DNA of 64,000 nt. It comes from Symsagittifera roscoffensis. Taxonomy: Eukaryota > Xenacoelomorpha > Acoela > Convolutidae. Each line of letters opens with the position of its first letter. Position 1 is the stretch's first letter. Under the pieces are notes generated by a model. That model worked only from the letters and a program-made list of their open reading frames with translations, had not been told where the DNA came from and did not search any database. The stretch lies in assembly GCF_963678635.1 (NCBI RefSeq), contig NC_087064.1, forward strand, positions 68,739,604-68,803,603, given 5' to 3'. The position numbers were made by a program, and so were the translations under genes. Shown one piece after another: positions 10,023 to 20,604 of the stretch.

Positions 10023-10490
10023 TTATTGATATGTTCGGACAGATTGGGGAAATAACGTCGAATGATTCTCATATTTTTTATTTTTTAAAAACGCCGGAAG
10101 ATGAATTAATTTAAGCTTACGAATTAGTTCTTTGTTGCTAGTTTTTCTTTTTGAGATTAAACATTTGGTCACATTAATGGTTAATATTCCTGTTTCATCC
10201 AAACGTCCATAAAAATTGGGGGTATTTTGACCGTGTACGTAAATAATGGCTGATATTTTGTTTTTGTAATCTTTTAAAATTTCAATCAGACTTTCTGGTG
10301 TAAGTGGGTTATCGTTGTTTGATCTATGCTTGCTCAATGAATTGCTTATCACATCGTGCCAAATTATGAAGTTTTTCTCTATCATATATTTTAGGAAATT
10401 GCCTAAAAGATATTGAACAGTCTTTTGCCGGTTATTTGCATTCAAATTAAAGCTTAAACCTGGAACTGCTTTAAAAGTTTCATCGAGGCG
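10023..10490 (-). pseudogene. Extra reading frame upstream of gag, A2
   Basis: Copy of the A1 frame, open for 140 codons from the ATG at 10445. It retains IIWHDVISNSLSKHRSNND and LISKRKTSN but shifts frame near 10085, where TTTTTTAAAAAC replaces TTTCTAAAAAC. The original C-terminus (about 9927-10080) is readable in another frame. Confidence 0.7.
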
Positions 10491-11907
10491 TTTTTATAGA
10501 GTTAATGGTAATGTATTTACGGAGTGATGGAGAGAACTCGCAGCAATGATGAACACCATTGAGAGTGATAAGCGATACGGTGATTTTAATGGCAATCAAT
10601 TTAAGGAGTCTGCTGTTGTAAAGTCGTCACAGAGAAATAAATAAGTTTAAAAAAATTATGACAATAATAACTTTAAGAACCCTTAGCTGACGGTTTGTAA
10701 GGTTCTACTAAGGCTTCGATTCAGTATTATTTAAGTTAACGCGTACGGTTTATTGGTTAAACTCAAGGACGTTACGGCGAAATGGTAGTAGTAACGGTCG
10801 CGGCGGTATGCGGCCGAAATGGGGCGAGTCGAGCAAATTTTTAAAGCTTATCCAACCACTGGAGGAAAACGAGGTATAGATTCACTCAAAAAATTTGCTC
10901 GACACGATTGATGGTTTAAACGGTTGAACGGGAAAGATGAAAACGGTATTTTCCAATTTTGCTCTAAATTCGGGCAAAAAAAAATTGTCAGTGAAAGTTT
11001 CGGGAAAAGTTGGTATAATTTTTTTTTTCGAGAAAATTTTTTTTTGAAAAAACTTTTTTGCGAAAACTTTTGGAAAATTTTCTGGATTTTTTTTTCATAA
11101 AATTTTTTGGGTTCGAGACTCTCCTGGGGTACTAAGGTACTAGGTATGTACTAGGATTAGGTATCTAGTACGGTCTTAATCGGTTTGCAATTAACAACAT
11201 CGTATGTAATTATACAGCAGAATTTGAAATCCAGCAAATCCTAATAATGACAACAAACTACGAATCATAGCACTCATAGGTCAAGTTATAGCATAATTGA
11301 GTTGAGAAACGGACAAAAAAAGTTTCGGTCTTACAAGTTTTTCTGCAGGGAGTTCACCGAGCTTCAGACCAAAAGTCCACAAATAATCCACAAATTACCA
11401 CTTTTGGCCTTGTGTGATGTCGGCCTCTGGGTTGTCGGCTTTGTTTTGAATAGTGATAGTTTTTGGGATGATACTGCTACAAGAACTGGTTGTTTCGACA
11501 AAAGTAGTTTGCTGTTGTGGCAAAAGTTGTCGATCGTATCGGTTCGGCTAAACTCGGCAAGCGACACCGTTCTTGATTTCGTTAACTGGGTTGTTTTTCA
11601 CAGTTTCTGACTTTCGGCCAATCGACTTATTTTTTGATTTTTCGGTCGGTTGCACTAGTGTGAGTTTTTGCGTAATCTGACCAATGGCATGAGTTTCGTT
11701 GAACTTGAGGTCGCACAAAAATGTACAGATTTATTTTGCTTTCGGATAACAATTCCCGAGTCGCGGCTCCAAAATATTCTGGCCTTTTTTATAACTCGTA
11801 TAAAAACAGGAAACAGAATCGGTTTAATTCAAGAAAATCAAAAAACCGCAAATTTTAGTAGTTTATATTGCACGGAATTAGCAACAACATTACACGTATG
11901 AAGTTAC

Positions 11908-12129
11908 GGCTCTTTTCCAGTTTCCCCCCTTTGTTTTTTTTTCTGAATTTCATTAGATTAAAGTCTAATTAAAATGACTTTCGATGTTATAAACTGCAAT
12001 AAAACGTGTCAGCGTGAACAGGTGAACAAATTTCTACAACATTTCTAACATGCAAATTGCCGTGTGAACAATTTATGAACAGCTTTGTTTTGTAATTTTA
12101 CGAGGGGGGTGGGAAACTGGAAAAGAGCC
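11908..12129. mobile_element. MITE (subfamily 1), second recombinant copy
   Basis: Nearly identical to 8817-9039, with the same non-matching flanks: LTR GAAGTTAC on the left and GATTATAC with lectin-intron sequence on the right. It therefore arose by duplication of the whole unit and not by a separate insertion. Confidence 0.8.
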
Positions 12130-12163
12130 GATTATACTAATAAACATGAACACTTTTTCAATT

Positions 12164-12763
12164 TTAAAAGAATGGGTACAATCTGTCTTGGAGAATGGTA
12201 ACGTCGATGGTTTCGGAACCAACGCTCAAACTGACTTTCACAAACGGAGTAACCCTAAGCGAGTATTCATGGTGGTCAAATTTGGCAAAAACATTCACTT
12301 CGACTTGTTGCGTGGGAACGGATTCCGTCGAATTGAAGCCGTTTACCAGAATATCTAGCTTTTGGCCAGTTAAATTTAAACGCTGTGCTAGGCCCGCCGA
12401 GACCCATGAGTGGGTAAAACAGGAATCGCCTATTACAAGAGCAGTGGTCACGTCTGTGTGTGAACTTATTTCCAATTGAATCACAGGAAGGAGTCCCGTT
12501 AATTTCATGTAAGACGGCGAACCGGCTACGTTCGATGACGAAGTTTGCGGCTTATTACGGTTCGGCGGGACGGTACTGTTTGAATGTGAATGGTTTGCGT
12601 TATTGCTATTGTTTAAATCTTTGTTTGCAGACCTTACGCTGAAAACTTTCTCAGCACCATGCAACAAGACATTATGGGTGCTTTCACAGCCAGGCTTAGT
12701 GCACTTGCGGGCTTTAGGGCATTTTCGGAACATGTGGTCAGGTTGAAAGCAAGCAAAACACAA
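12164..12763 (-). pseudogene. Zinc knuckle and protease fragment, A3
   Basis: A 199-codon frame matching 9074-9673: knuckle CFACFQPDHMFRKCP and protease start GDSCFTHSWVSAGLAQ (CF in place of CC). Truncated after VTILQDRLY at the lectin-intron junction. Its N-terminal end overlaps the gag frame at 12634-14337 because of the shared deletion near 12790. Confidence 0.8.
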
Positions 12764-14337
12764 CCTATTCTGTGCGGAGAATTGAGCTCGTTGAGTTGGG
12801 ATGTACTCTTCAAGTCGTACTCATATCCTAACGATTTTAAAACAGCGACAAGACTGGATATACAGGAAGCGAAACTGGTAATGCTTTCTGAATTGTGCAT
12901 TTTGAGAGGTGGAATATTCAAAAGTTTTTCAAGATGAGCTGCCACAATCGTCTGTGGTTGTCCAAACTTCCTCTCCAGAGTTTTCAAAGCGTCCTTGTAG
13001 AATACTCCACTGTAAGCGAAATCGGCAATTGCATTCTTCGCTTTGCCTGAAACGAGAGTTTTCAGATATGTCAGTTTGACATCATCACTTAAAACTTTTG
13101 CATCGATTGCACTTTTGAACTGACTAAACCATTCAGGCCACTGCAATGGATTTCCATCGAAAGAAGACAATTTCCACTCAGGCAAGGGACCTTTCTGGCT
13201 CAGTGTCAAGATTTCAGCTAGATCTTGATTAGTGATTGGTTTACTGCCCGAGGACGTAATTGGGCCATATTGTTTGTTCTCATTTGTATAAGGCGCCATC
13301 AGCGGTTTCGAATAGATAGCGGCGTCTACAGCATTAGGATCACCGACATAAAAAGTTGTTCCTCCCCTAGAGGAGGGTTGAACATTCGATGGCTGTGTGA
13401 GATAAAATGAGTTAGGGGAGAAGTTGACTGTTGGAGGATTGAGAGGACCAACGTTAGTGGGTAAAAGCAGTTGGTACACAAAATTTGCAGAATTACTTGT
13501 GAAAAAGGTGTGTTGAGCAATGGGCATTGAGCTCGTCGGGATATTAGAATGATGAAAACTACTCTGCATTAAAGGGTTGTAGTTGTATAGGTTGGTCAAA
13601 GGTAGCTGTTTCTGTGGCTCATACGTACTGTTTACATTTAGATTTGGCAGGCTGACACTTGTATTTGATGTATTAGGGACGTTAACACTCTGTGAGTTTA
13701 TACACATGGTTTCGAAATACTTAGCATTTGGATGAGAGTTATTAAATAACGCCACATTTCTACTGAAAGGCGGTTCAAAACTTGAAAATGACAAAAACTC
13801 GGAAGCTGGTTCCAGGTTGATACTTTGAACTGGTGCCACGGGCTGAACTATCTCCTGAACGGGGAATTGAGTGTTCACAAAACTTCTTGTCCTGTCTTCC
13901 TCCGTTTGGTTCTCCTGAACAGCCATTGCCAATTTCGATCTGCTACGACGAAATCCACAGATTTCAGAGGCGTCTTCCAGATATTCAGCCTCTTCGATAG
14001 TTGCTTCGGCTAACTTTAAACGGCTCTCCTCTATAACCACATCAAGTTCAAGTTGACCCTTCATCGACTGATTCTGGATCTCTTGCTTTTTCAAACGAAG
14101 CTTAGCCTCTGCCTGACGTTCAACTTCCTTGCGTCTAATTTTTGCAAGGGCTGCCTCTCTTCGACGCTCACTCGTTTCAATATTAGCTGGTCTATCATTC
14201 GCACTTATATATTCTGTAATTTTGGCATGGTAAATGAAAAGATTTGTTTCCAACTCTTTCCTGGCAAGATAAATTTTGTTTAGCTTCTGGCCGAGATCAA
14301 GCTCCGTTTTGAAGTATTTGTTTTTAAATAAGAGCAA
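12634..14337 (-). pseudogene. Gag frame, A3
   Basis: The longest surviving family A gag frame, 567 codons. In order it shows an N-terminal helical segment (LDLGQKLNKIYLARKE), a charged coiled coil (SERRREAALAKIRRKEVER), an N/P/S-rich linker, and the DUF1759 region (GPLPEWKLSSFDGNPLQWPEWF, then YKDALKTLERKFGQPQ). It ends out of frame after the shared deletion. It has no ATG at the expected start: ACG replaces the ATG seen at 53120. About 65 codons of the N-terminal helix region are also deleted relative to 52644-53120. Confidence 0.8.
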
Positions 14338-14510
14338 AAAAAAATATTGTCGATTGACGGAATCAAACTAGAGTCAATTCAAGTAGCCTCGTCCTATACC
14401 GAACGAGAGGATCCTCGCAAGACCCCTACAATTCTCGTTGCCTACGGAACAGAAGAACAATAAACTACAAGATTGAAAATAAAGATGAATTAAACAATGA
14501 AAAAAACAAA

Positions 14511-15070
14511 TCAAGTTTTGTAATGCTTAACAAATATTAAATATTGTTCGACTGTTGTCATTTGTGAAATCTTATGCTTATCTGCTGTTATTTTCTTTGA
14601 ACTTGGTCGACGACTTTTAACTTTATTGATATGTTCGGACAGATTGGGGAAATAACGTCGAATGATTCTCAAATTTTTTATTTCTAAAAACGCCGGAAGA
14701 TGAATTAATTTAAGCTTACGAATTAGTTCTTTGTTGCTAGTTTTTCCTTTTGAGATTAAACATTTGGTCACATTAATGGTTAATATTCCTGTTTCATCCA
14801 AACGTCCATACATATTGGGGGTATTTTGACGGTGTACGTAAATAATGGCTGATATTTTGTTTTTTTAATCTTTTAAAATTTCAATCAGACTTTCTGGTGT
14901 AAATGGGTTATCGTTGTTTGATCTATGCTTGCTCAATGAATTGCTTATCACATCGTGCCAAATTATAAAGTTTTTCTCTATCATACATTTTGGGGAATTA
15001 CCTAAAAGATATTGAACAGTCTTTTGCCGGTTATTTGCATTCAAATTAAAGCTTAAACCTGGAACTGCTT
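14511..15070 (-). pseudogene. Extra reading frame upstream of gag, A3
   Basis: Third family A copy. 14511-14813 is open, with LDETGILTINVTKCLISKG. The N-terminal half (to about 15060, with the IIWHDVI motif) is separated by a TAA codon near 14865. It is degraded but colinear with 6823-7356. Confidence 0.65.
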
Positions 15071-16444
15071 TAAAAGTGTCGTCGAGGCGTTTTTATAGAG
15101 TTAATGGTAATGTATTTACGGAGTGATGGAGAGAACTCGCAGAAATGATGAACACCATTGAGAGTGATAAGCGATACGGTGATTTTAATGGCAATCAATT
15201 TAAGGAGTCTGCTGTTGTAAAGTCGTCACAGAGAAATAAATAAGTTTAAAAAAATTATGACAATAATAACTTTAAGAACCCTTAGCTGACGGTTTGTAAG
15301 GTTCTACTAAGGCTTCGATTCAGTACTATTTAAGTTAACGCGTACGGTTTATTGGTTAAACTCAAGGACGTTACGGCGAAATGGTAGTAGTAACGGTCGC
15401 GGCGGTATGCGGCCGAAATGGGGCGAGTCGAGCAAATTTTTAAAGCTTATCCAACCACTGGAGGAAACCGAGGTATAGATTCACTCAAAAAATTTGCTCG
15501 ACACGATTGATGGTTTAAACGGTTGAACGGGAGAGATGAAAACGGTGTTTTCCAATTTTGCTCTAAATTCGGGCAAAAAAAAAATTTGTCAGTGAAAGTT
15601 TCGGGAAAAGTTGGTATAATTTAATTTTCTGGATTTTTTTTTCATAAACTTTTTTGGGTTCGAGACTCTCCTGGGGTACTAAGGTACTGAGTTTGTACTA
15701 GGATTAGGTATCTAGTACGGTCTTAATCGGTTTGCAATTAACAACATCGTATGTAATTATACAGCAGAATTTGAAATCTAGCAAATCCTAATAATGACAA
15801 AAAACTACGAATCATAGCACTCATAGGTCAAGTTATAGCATAATTGAGTTGAGAAACGGACAAAAAAAGTTTCGGTCTTACAAATTTTTCTGCAGGGATT
15901 TCACCGAGCTTCAGACCAAAAGTCCACAAATAATTCACAAATTACCACTTTTGGCATTGTGTGATGTCGGCCTCTGGGTTGTCGGCTTTGTTTTGAGTAG
16001 TGATAGTTTTTGGGATGATACTGCTACAAGAACTGGTTGTTTCGACAAAAGTAGTTTGCTGTTGTGGCAAAAGTTGTCGATCGTATCGGTTCGGCTAAAC
16101 TCGGCAAGCGACACCGTTCTTGATTTCGTTAACTGGGTTGTTTTTTTCCCAGTTTCTGACTTTCGGCCAATCGACTTGTTTTTGATTTTTCGGTCGGTTG
16201 CACTAGTGTGAGTTTTCGCGTAATCTGACCATTGGCATGAGTTTCGTTGAACTTGAGGTGGCACAAAAATGTAGAGATGTATTTTGCTTTCGGATAACAA
16301 TTCCCGAGTCGCGGCTCCAACATATTGTGGCCTTTTTTATAACTCGAATAAAAACAGGAAACAGAATCGGTAAATCAATAAACGGCGAATTTTATTAATT
16401 TATATTGCACGGAATTAGCAACAACATTACACGTATCAAGTTAC

Positions 16445-16600
16445 GGCACTTATCCAGTTTCCCACCTTTGTTTTTTTTCTGAAATTCATTAGATGAAAGT
16501 CTAATTAAAATGACTTTTGATGTTATAAACTGCAATAAAACGTGTCAGCGTGAACAGGTGAACAAATTTCTACAACATTTCTAACATGCAAATTGCCGTG
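16445..16600. mobile_element. MITE (subfamily 1), cut by the N gap
   Basis: Left ~156 bp of the same MITE as 8817-9039, with a mutated end (GGCACTTATCC). It is interrupted by the gap, so its right flank is unknown. Confidence 0.75.
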
Positions 16601-16800
16601 NNNNNNNNNNNNNNNNNNNNNNNNNNNNNNNNNNNNNNNNNNNNNNNNNNNNNNNNNNNNNNNNNNNNNNNNNNNNNNNNNNNNNNNNNNNNNNNNNNNN
16701 NNNNNNNNNNNNNNNNNNNNNNNNNNNNNNNNNNNNNNNNNNNNNNNNNNNNNNNNNNNNNNNNNNNNNNNNNNNNNNNNNNNNNNNNNNNNNNNNNNNN
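16601..16800. other. Assembly gap (200 N)
   Basis: Exactly 200 N, a conventional placeholder length. It interrupts a MITE in the third tandem unit, so the true number of units may be larger. Frames spanning it are artefacts. Confidence 0.95.
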
Positions 16801-17309
16801 GTTTTATGTAATTGGTAATTATCAATGGTGGTTATCAATGCTTATAATAAAACTTGGAGTTACTAGAACATGCTTTTGCGTTCAATTGGTACGTCAATGG
16901 AAATATTTTTGCACAAAATTGAGTTTTTTCTCTGAAAACTTTGAAAAACGACAGGACTGGATCTAATTTAGGCAATATTTTTCACATGGTGTTCTCATTA
17001 TTTAACGCAAAACTCTATCCAACTGAAACTTCAAAAGAATTCAAGATTGTTTCAGAAAAAAAAATCGAAATGTAAGTAAACAAATCGCTGTTTTGTATTT
17101 TAAGTTTACTAAAATTTTATTCAAAAAAGCTTAAAAGCAAAAAATTTCTGCATCATACAAATGGTTGCAGGCTTACTACAATGCATCAATTCTTATAAGC
17201 TCAATGGTTCTGTTTGAATTCCTTAATCTCGAACTTATCTCTTTGGATCAACATAACTAAGTCCTTTCTTTATTTGCCAATTTATAGCAAATATATAATT
17301 TACAGCTCC
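16801..17309. other. No gene seen
   Basis: AT-rich sequence with no supported frame, repeat or RNA. Its relation to the array left of the gap cannot be told. Confidence 0.6.
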
Positions 17310-17880
17310 TTAGGTAACATCGAGAATCCCTCCTCCTGTACTTTACGATAAGTTCATCGACAGAACCTTTTAGAACTAATTTTTGAAACCCGAAACCCTT
17401 TGCTGCTAAAATTGAACTTATCTGATTTGTTGTCACATCAGTAATAGTTCTTACTACAGAAACAGAGCCTCTCTATGCACAATAATTCCAGTTTAAATAA
17501 GCCTTAATCCCGTTTATTGTGCTTTTTATGAGTATTTCCTCACATTCCAGAGAAATAAAAAGAATTTGCATCTGCCGTAAAGCTTCTATAAAGTCATTTT
17601 CTCTAAGTTATTCCCAAATAGCTCTCCTTTCTGGTTGAAGATAATCATATAAGTTATGCTCAGCCAGAGCTGAGTAAAACAAATCTGCATGCATTTCCAG
17701 TCCTTCACACTTACTCAAAACACTGAAATTATTGATGAACTTATGGAAGAGCTCCAACAATCTCAATTTTGCATAGTGCAGTACACAGAAACCGAAAATG
17801 CCGGGTTCTCTGTGCTCAATTGTAATTTTTAGCAACTCCACCTCGTGAAATTCCTGCTAAATTAGAGTCAGTCTTGTGAA
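17310..17880 (-). pseudogene. Relic of a protein-primed family B DNA polymerase
   Basis: 17608-17841 reads HYAKLRLLELFHKF, then LEMHADLFYSALAEHNLYDYL and QPERRAIWE. This matches the region around motif C of protein-primed family B DNA polymerases, as in Polinton/Maverick elements. In those, an invariant DTDS signature sits where this copy has HADL, so the metal-binding aspartates are partly lost. The match continues left in a second frame (17400-17583: KKHNKRD, ERLCFCSK, DKFNFSSKGF) with stops. It is about 190 codons of a protein usually near 1000, with no neighbouring Polinton genes. Polinton or a linear-plasmid polymerase are both possible sources. Confidence 0.6.
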
Positions 17881-18010
17881 TAGGGTTCATTGATAGCTTT
17901 GCGAGTCTTCTCGTCATTCAAGTATATCGTTATCGTGCATCTAGATTGATCTATTATTTGATTAGCTTAAGAAGATTTACTCAAAATTTCATAACTTTTA
18001 CTAAACTCTT

Positions 18011-18043
18011 GATAGAGAGAGAGAGAGAGCGAGAGAGAGAGAA
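18011..18043. repeat. (GA)n microsatellite
   Basis: A GATAGAGAGAGAGAGAGAGC-type run of about 33 bp. The serine/leucine-rich frame across it is an artefact of the repeat. Confidence 0.9.
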
Positions 18044-20288
18044 GAATTTTCCAGGAGATTACTGTAAAAAAATGTGAAATTTGCACTGCAAACCAAGTTC
18101 CGTGGAAAATTGAAAAGCGGTGTTATAGCTGTTTCAATTTCCGGCTTGAAGCTAGTTAGCAGCATGTTTTTCGTTCTTAATTGCAAAATTCTTCATGGAG
18201 TCCCAATATCAATTTTTCCATTTTCGGTGTTTTTGAAATTGTTAGGAAAATTGCAAATTTTAAATTCAGTTCATCTGCAAAGGACACTGCACGAAGCCAC
18301 ACAAAGATCCATTTTTCATCTTCATTGAAACAAGCCCGAAGAGAGAAAAATTTTGGTAAAAGTGAGTATTTTTTGTAGTGAAAATGGTTTCTGACTTAAT
18401 TTTTTTGAACTTTTCACACCACTCATTTCTGCAGTTGAGTATTTTTTCTCTTTAAAGTATTTTTGCTTCTTGTCAACTTCTCTCTCTTCTTGTTACCTCG
18501 TTTATTATCTTAATATGTCAAAGATCGTCAAGCTTCTTGACAGCAAAAAAGTGAAAGTAGTATCCCTTTGCTTTGAATACGATTTCAAGATGATCTCAAT
18601 AATCTTCCACCAAATAACAGTCAGTTCGTTTTTGGTTGCCAGATGTTAAAAAACACGCAATGTTGCACTCTGGGTTTGTCTCCTGAGAAAACGGCAAGAC
18701 CATTTTCTCAAAGTTAAGAGATTTTTATGTCCAGCTTTGAATTTCTGCATATCGGAATTATACTGCCTATTTAAAGACTTATTGGCATATCTTGACACAT
18801 TGAGAAGAGGTAAAGCTACTTGGATTAGTTGATCAGTTCCAACAATTGGAATATATTTTTTAATTGAGTTTCTAATGAAAGCCTCATCAACTACGTTTTT
18901 TCAACAAACACAATGGATAGTACACAAGCCATGGCGTCCTGTTTTTTCCAGCAAGTTTTTTCTGCTTCGCAAAGCAAAACTTGGAATTGGTTGATTTGTG
19001 CTTTTCAGCTAGATACGGAAGTGTACATCAAAGTTTAGGCATTTCAGTTTTTTGCTGTGATGAAACTAAATGAGTTTTTGCCTTGCATCGAGAGTTATCA
19101 TTATCTTAAGTTTTTATACAAGTGCATGAGTTTTTTGAGCAGAGTCCTTTCGTTTTTGTGCCAAATCTTTTGCAAGTAATTGTTATTGTCTCGAGACGAC
19201 GGGAGCACAGTCTTCATTTGAAGACATTTAGGGCTGATTGATGATCAATTCCAGTTTTCCTAGTTTTTCAAATTCAGAAAAACGTTTTATAAAGGATTTT
19301 TGTTTCTGAGTTTACTAAGAAGGGCGTCATACCGTAGCAGTTCTGGAAAATCGAGCAATTCAGGGTTCTCAGACCAATCATACAGAAAGAATTTTTTGTT
19401 TTGCAAGCTTTTTAGGCTTAGAGAAAAAATTGAGTAACAGACTTAGATATCACCTCGGTAAAGTACCTGGAATTGTGAGAGACAAGTTTTCGAGATTATT
19501 ATGTTCGTTTATGTACATGAATTATTCACGAAAAAAACGCAGGTGATTTTTGTATCTTTCTTTGTCGGTGTTCGATTTAAGTACCAATTGGGATTGAAAA
19601 AATGAATACCTAATTTGCTTGTCTATTTGTGAAGTCACGAATTGTAAAGTTTGAAATGAATTTTAGTTGACTGTCTTCTGATTGACTGGCATCTGCCCTT
19701 GAATGGTCATGACATCATGTTTTTATCATAATTGACATCACTACCCACGTATTTTTCTTTGTATGGTAATGATGTAAATCGTTTTTATAGAAGTCACGTC
19801 ATTGCCTACGCAAATTGTCTTTAATGGTGTAATTGACGAAAATTCTACATTTTGCTTTGGATATTAGACAAGAAGTCAGAAATCGTTTAGTTTTAATATT
19901 TAACATTGGATTATTCTACCACAAAAAAAAATTTTCTTTACAAGAGAAAAGAAAAAAATGTTTTGCAGAAAAGAGTCCTCGGACATTCCTACAAGAAAAA
20001 AGAAAAATTATGTTCAGATTAGAGTCCTCTGACTAGGTTAAGGTCTAATTAAGGAAGAATTGATTCAGAAGTGTACTCACAAATTTTAATTTTGAACAAC
20101 ATTTTGCTTATCAAAGCTCTGACTCTGAATTACACATGAAAAAGATGGAATTTTAATTGTTCTAAGAAAGTTCGAGTTAATCAAAAAGTCGTATGACAAT
20201 AAATTGAAGACAGTTGTTGTCTTCTTCTCAAAACCTACAGCTGTCGAAAATCTGTGTCAAAGCTTTACGTTCCTGAGCAGTAGATGAT
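18044..20288. other. No gene seen; weak tandem repeat at 19699-19822
   Basis: AT-rich, with no conserved frame. The only structure I see is an imperfect 62-bp tandem pair at 19699-19822, sharing ATGGTnATGA, GTTTTTAT, TGnCATnACTnCC and ACGnA blocks. Confidence 0.5.
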
Positions 20289-20604
20289 GGAGCTGAAACG
20301 GTTAGGGGGTGCGCGGCTGACCCCATGTATTAACTTACGTTATAGATTTCACATCAGCCACGCTATGTATTTACATTGGCTATAGAGCCTAAATTGTATT
20401 AAGGTGGGAATAAGAATCTTTGAGTAATGCTAAGAGAATGGTAAGAAAAACGGTATTTTTGGTTTTTGTGAGATCTTTATTTTTTCTACAAATATCTCGT
20501 GGCGCAGAATCTAAATTGTGAGTATAATTGATTTAATACGTGACATGAAATCTATTCCGCATGTTAATACATGGGGTCAGCAACGCACCCTCCAGTTCAG
20601 CTCC
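20289..20604. mobile_element. Foldback MITE-like element
   Basis: Two inverted arms of about 65-70 bp. The left arm reads GGAGCTGAA, GGGGGTGCG, CTGACCCCATGTATTAAC and TAGATTTCA. The right arm carries the inverse ending CTGGAGGGTGCG/TTCAGCTCC at 20604. About 180 bp separate the arms. There is no coding capacity, and I found no clear target duplication. Confidence 0.6.

Larger units (their letters stand above)
9040..12129 (-). mobile_element. Tandem unit A2 of defective family A
   Basis: A 3.1-kb unit made of the lectin-intron junction, a protease/gag fragment, the extra reading frame (from 10023), the leader, the primer-binding site (11754-11771), a truncated LTR and a MITE (11908-12129). It shares its left junction with A3, and with A1 and A3 the truncated LTR, the MITE and the deletion between DUF1759 and the zinc knuckle. 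Block duplication of an already rearranged unit is the simplest origin. Confidence 0.8.
12130..16600 (-). mobile_element. Tandem unit A3 of defective family A
   Basis: Begins with the same lectin-intron junction as A2 and keeps a nearly complete gag. The extra reading frame, leader, primer-binding site (16302-16319), truncated LTR and MITE follow. It runs into the N gap at 16601. Pol downstream of protease is absent. Confidence 0.8.

Noticed and set aside
11302-11610. Plus-strand 102-codon frame
   Set aside because: Lies in the antisense of the family A leader. It recurs at 15849-16211 only because the unit is duplicated, with frame-breaking differences at 8220-8520.
16523-16966. Open frames across the first N gap
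   Set aside because: They consist mainly of N codons and carry no signal.
18001-18186. Minus frame with SLSLALSLSLS tail
   Set aside because: Translation of a (GA)n microsatellite.
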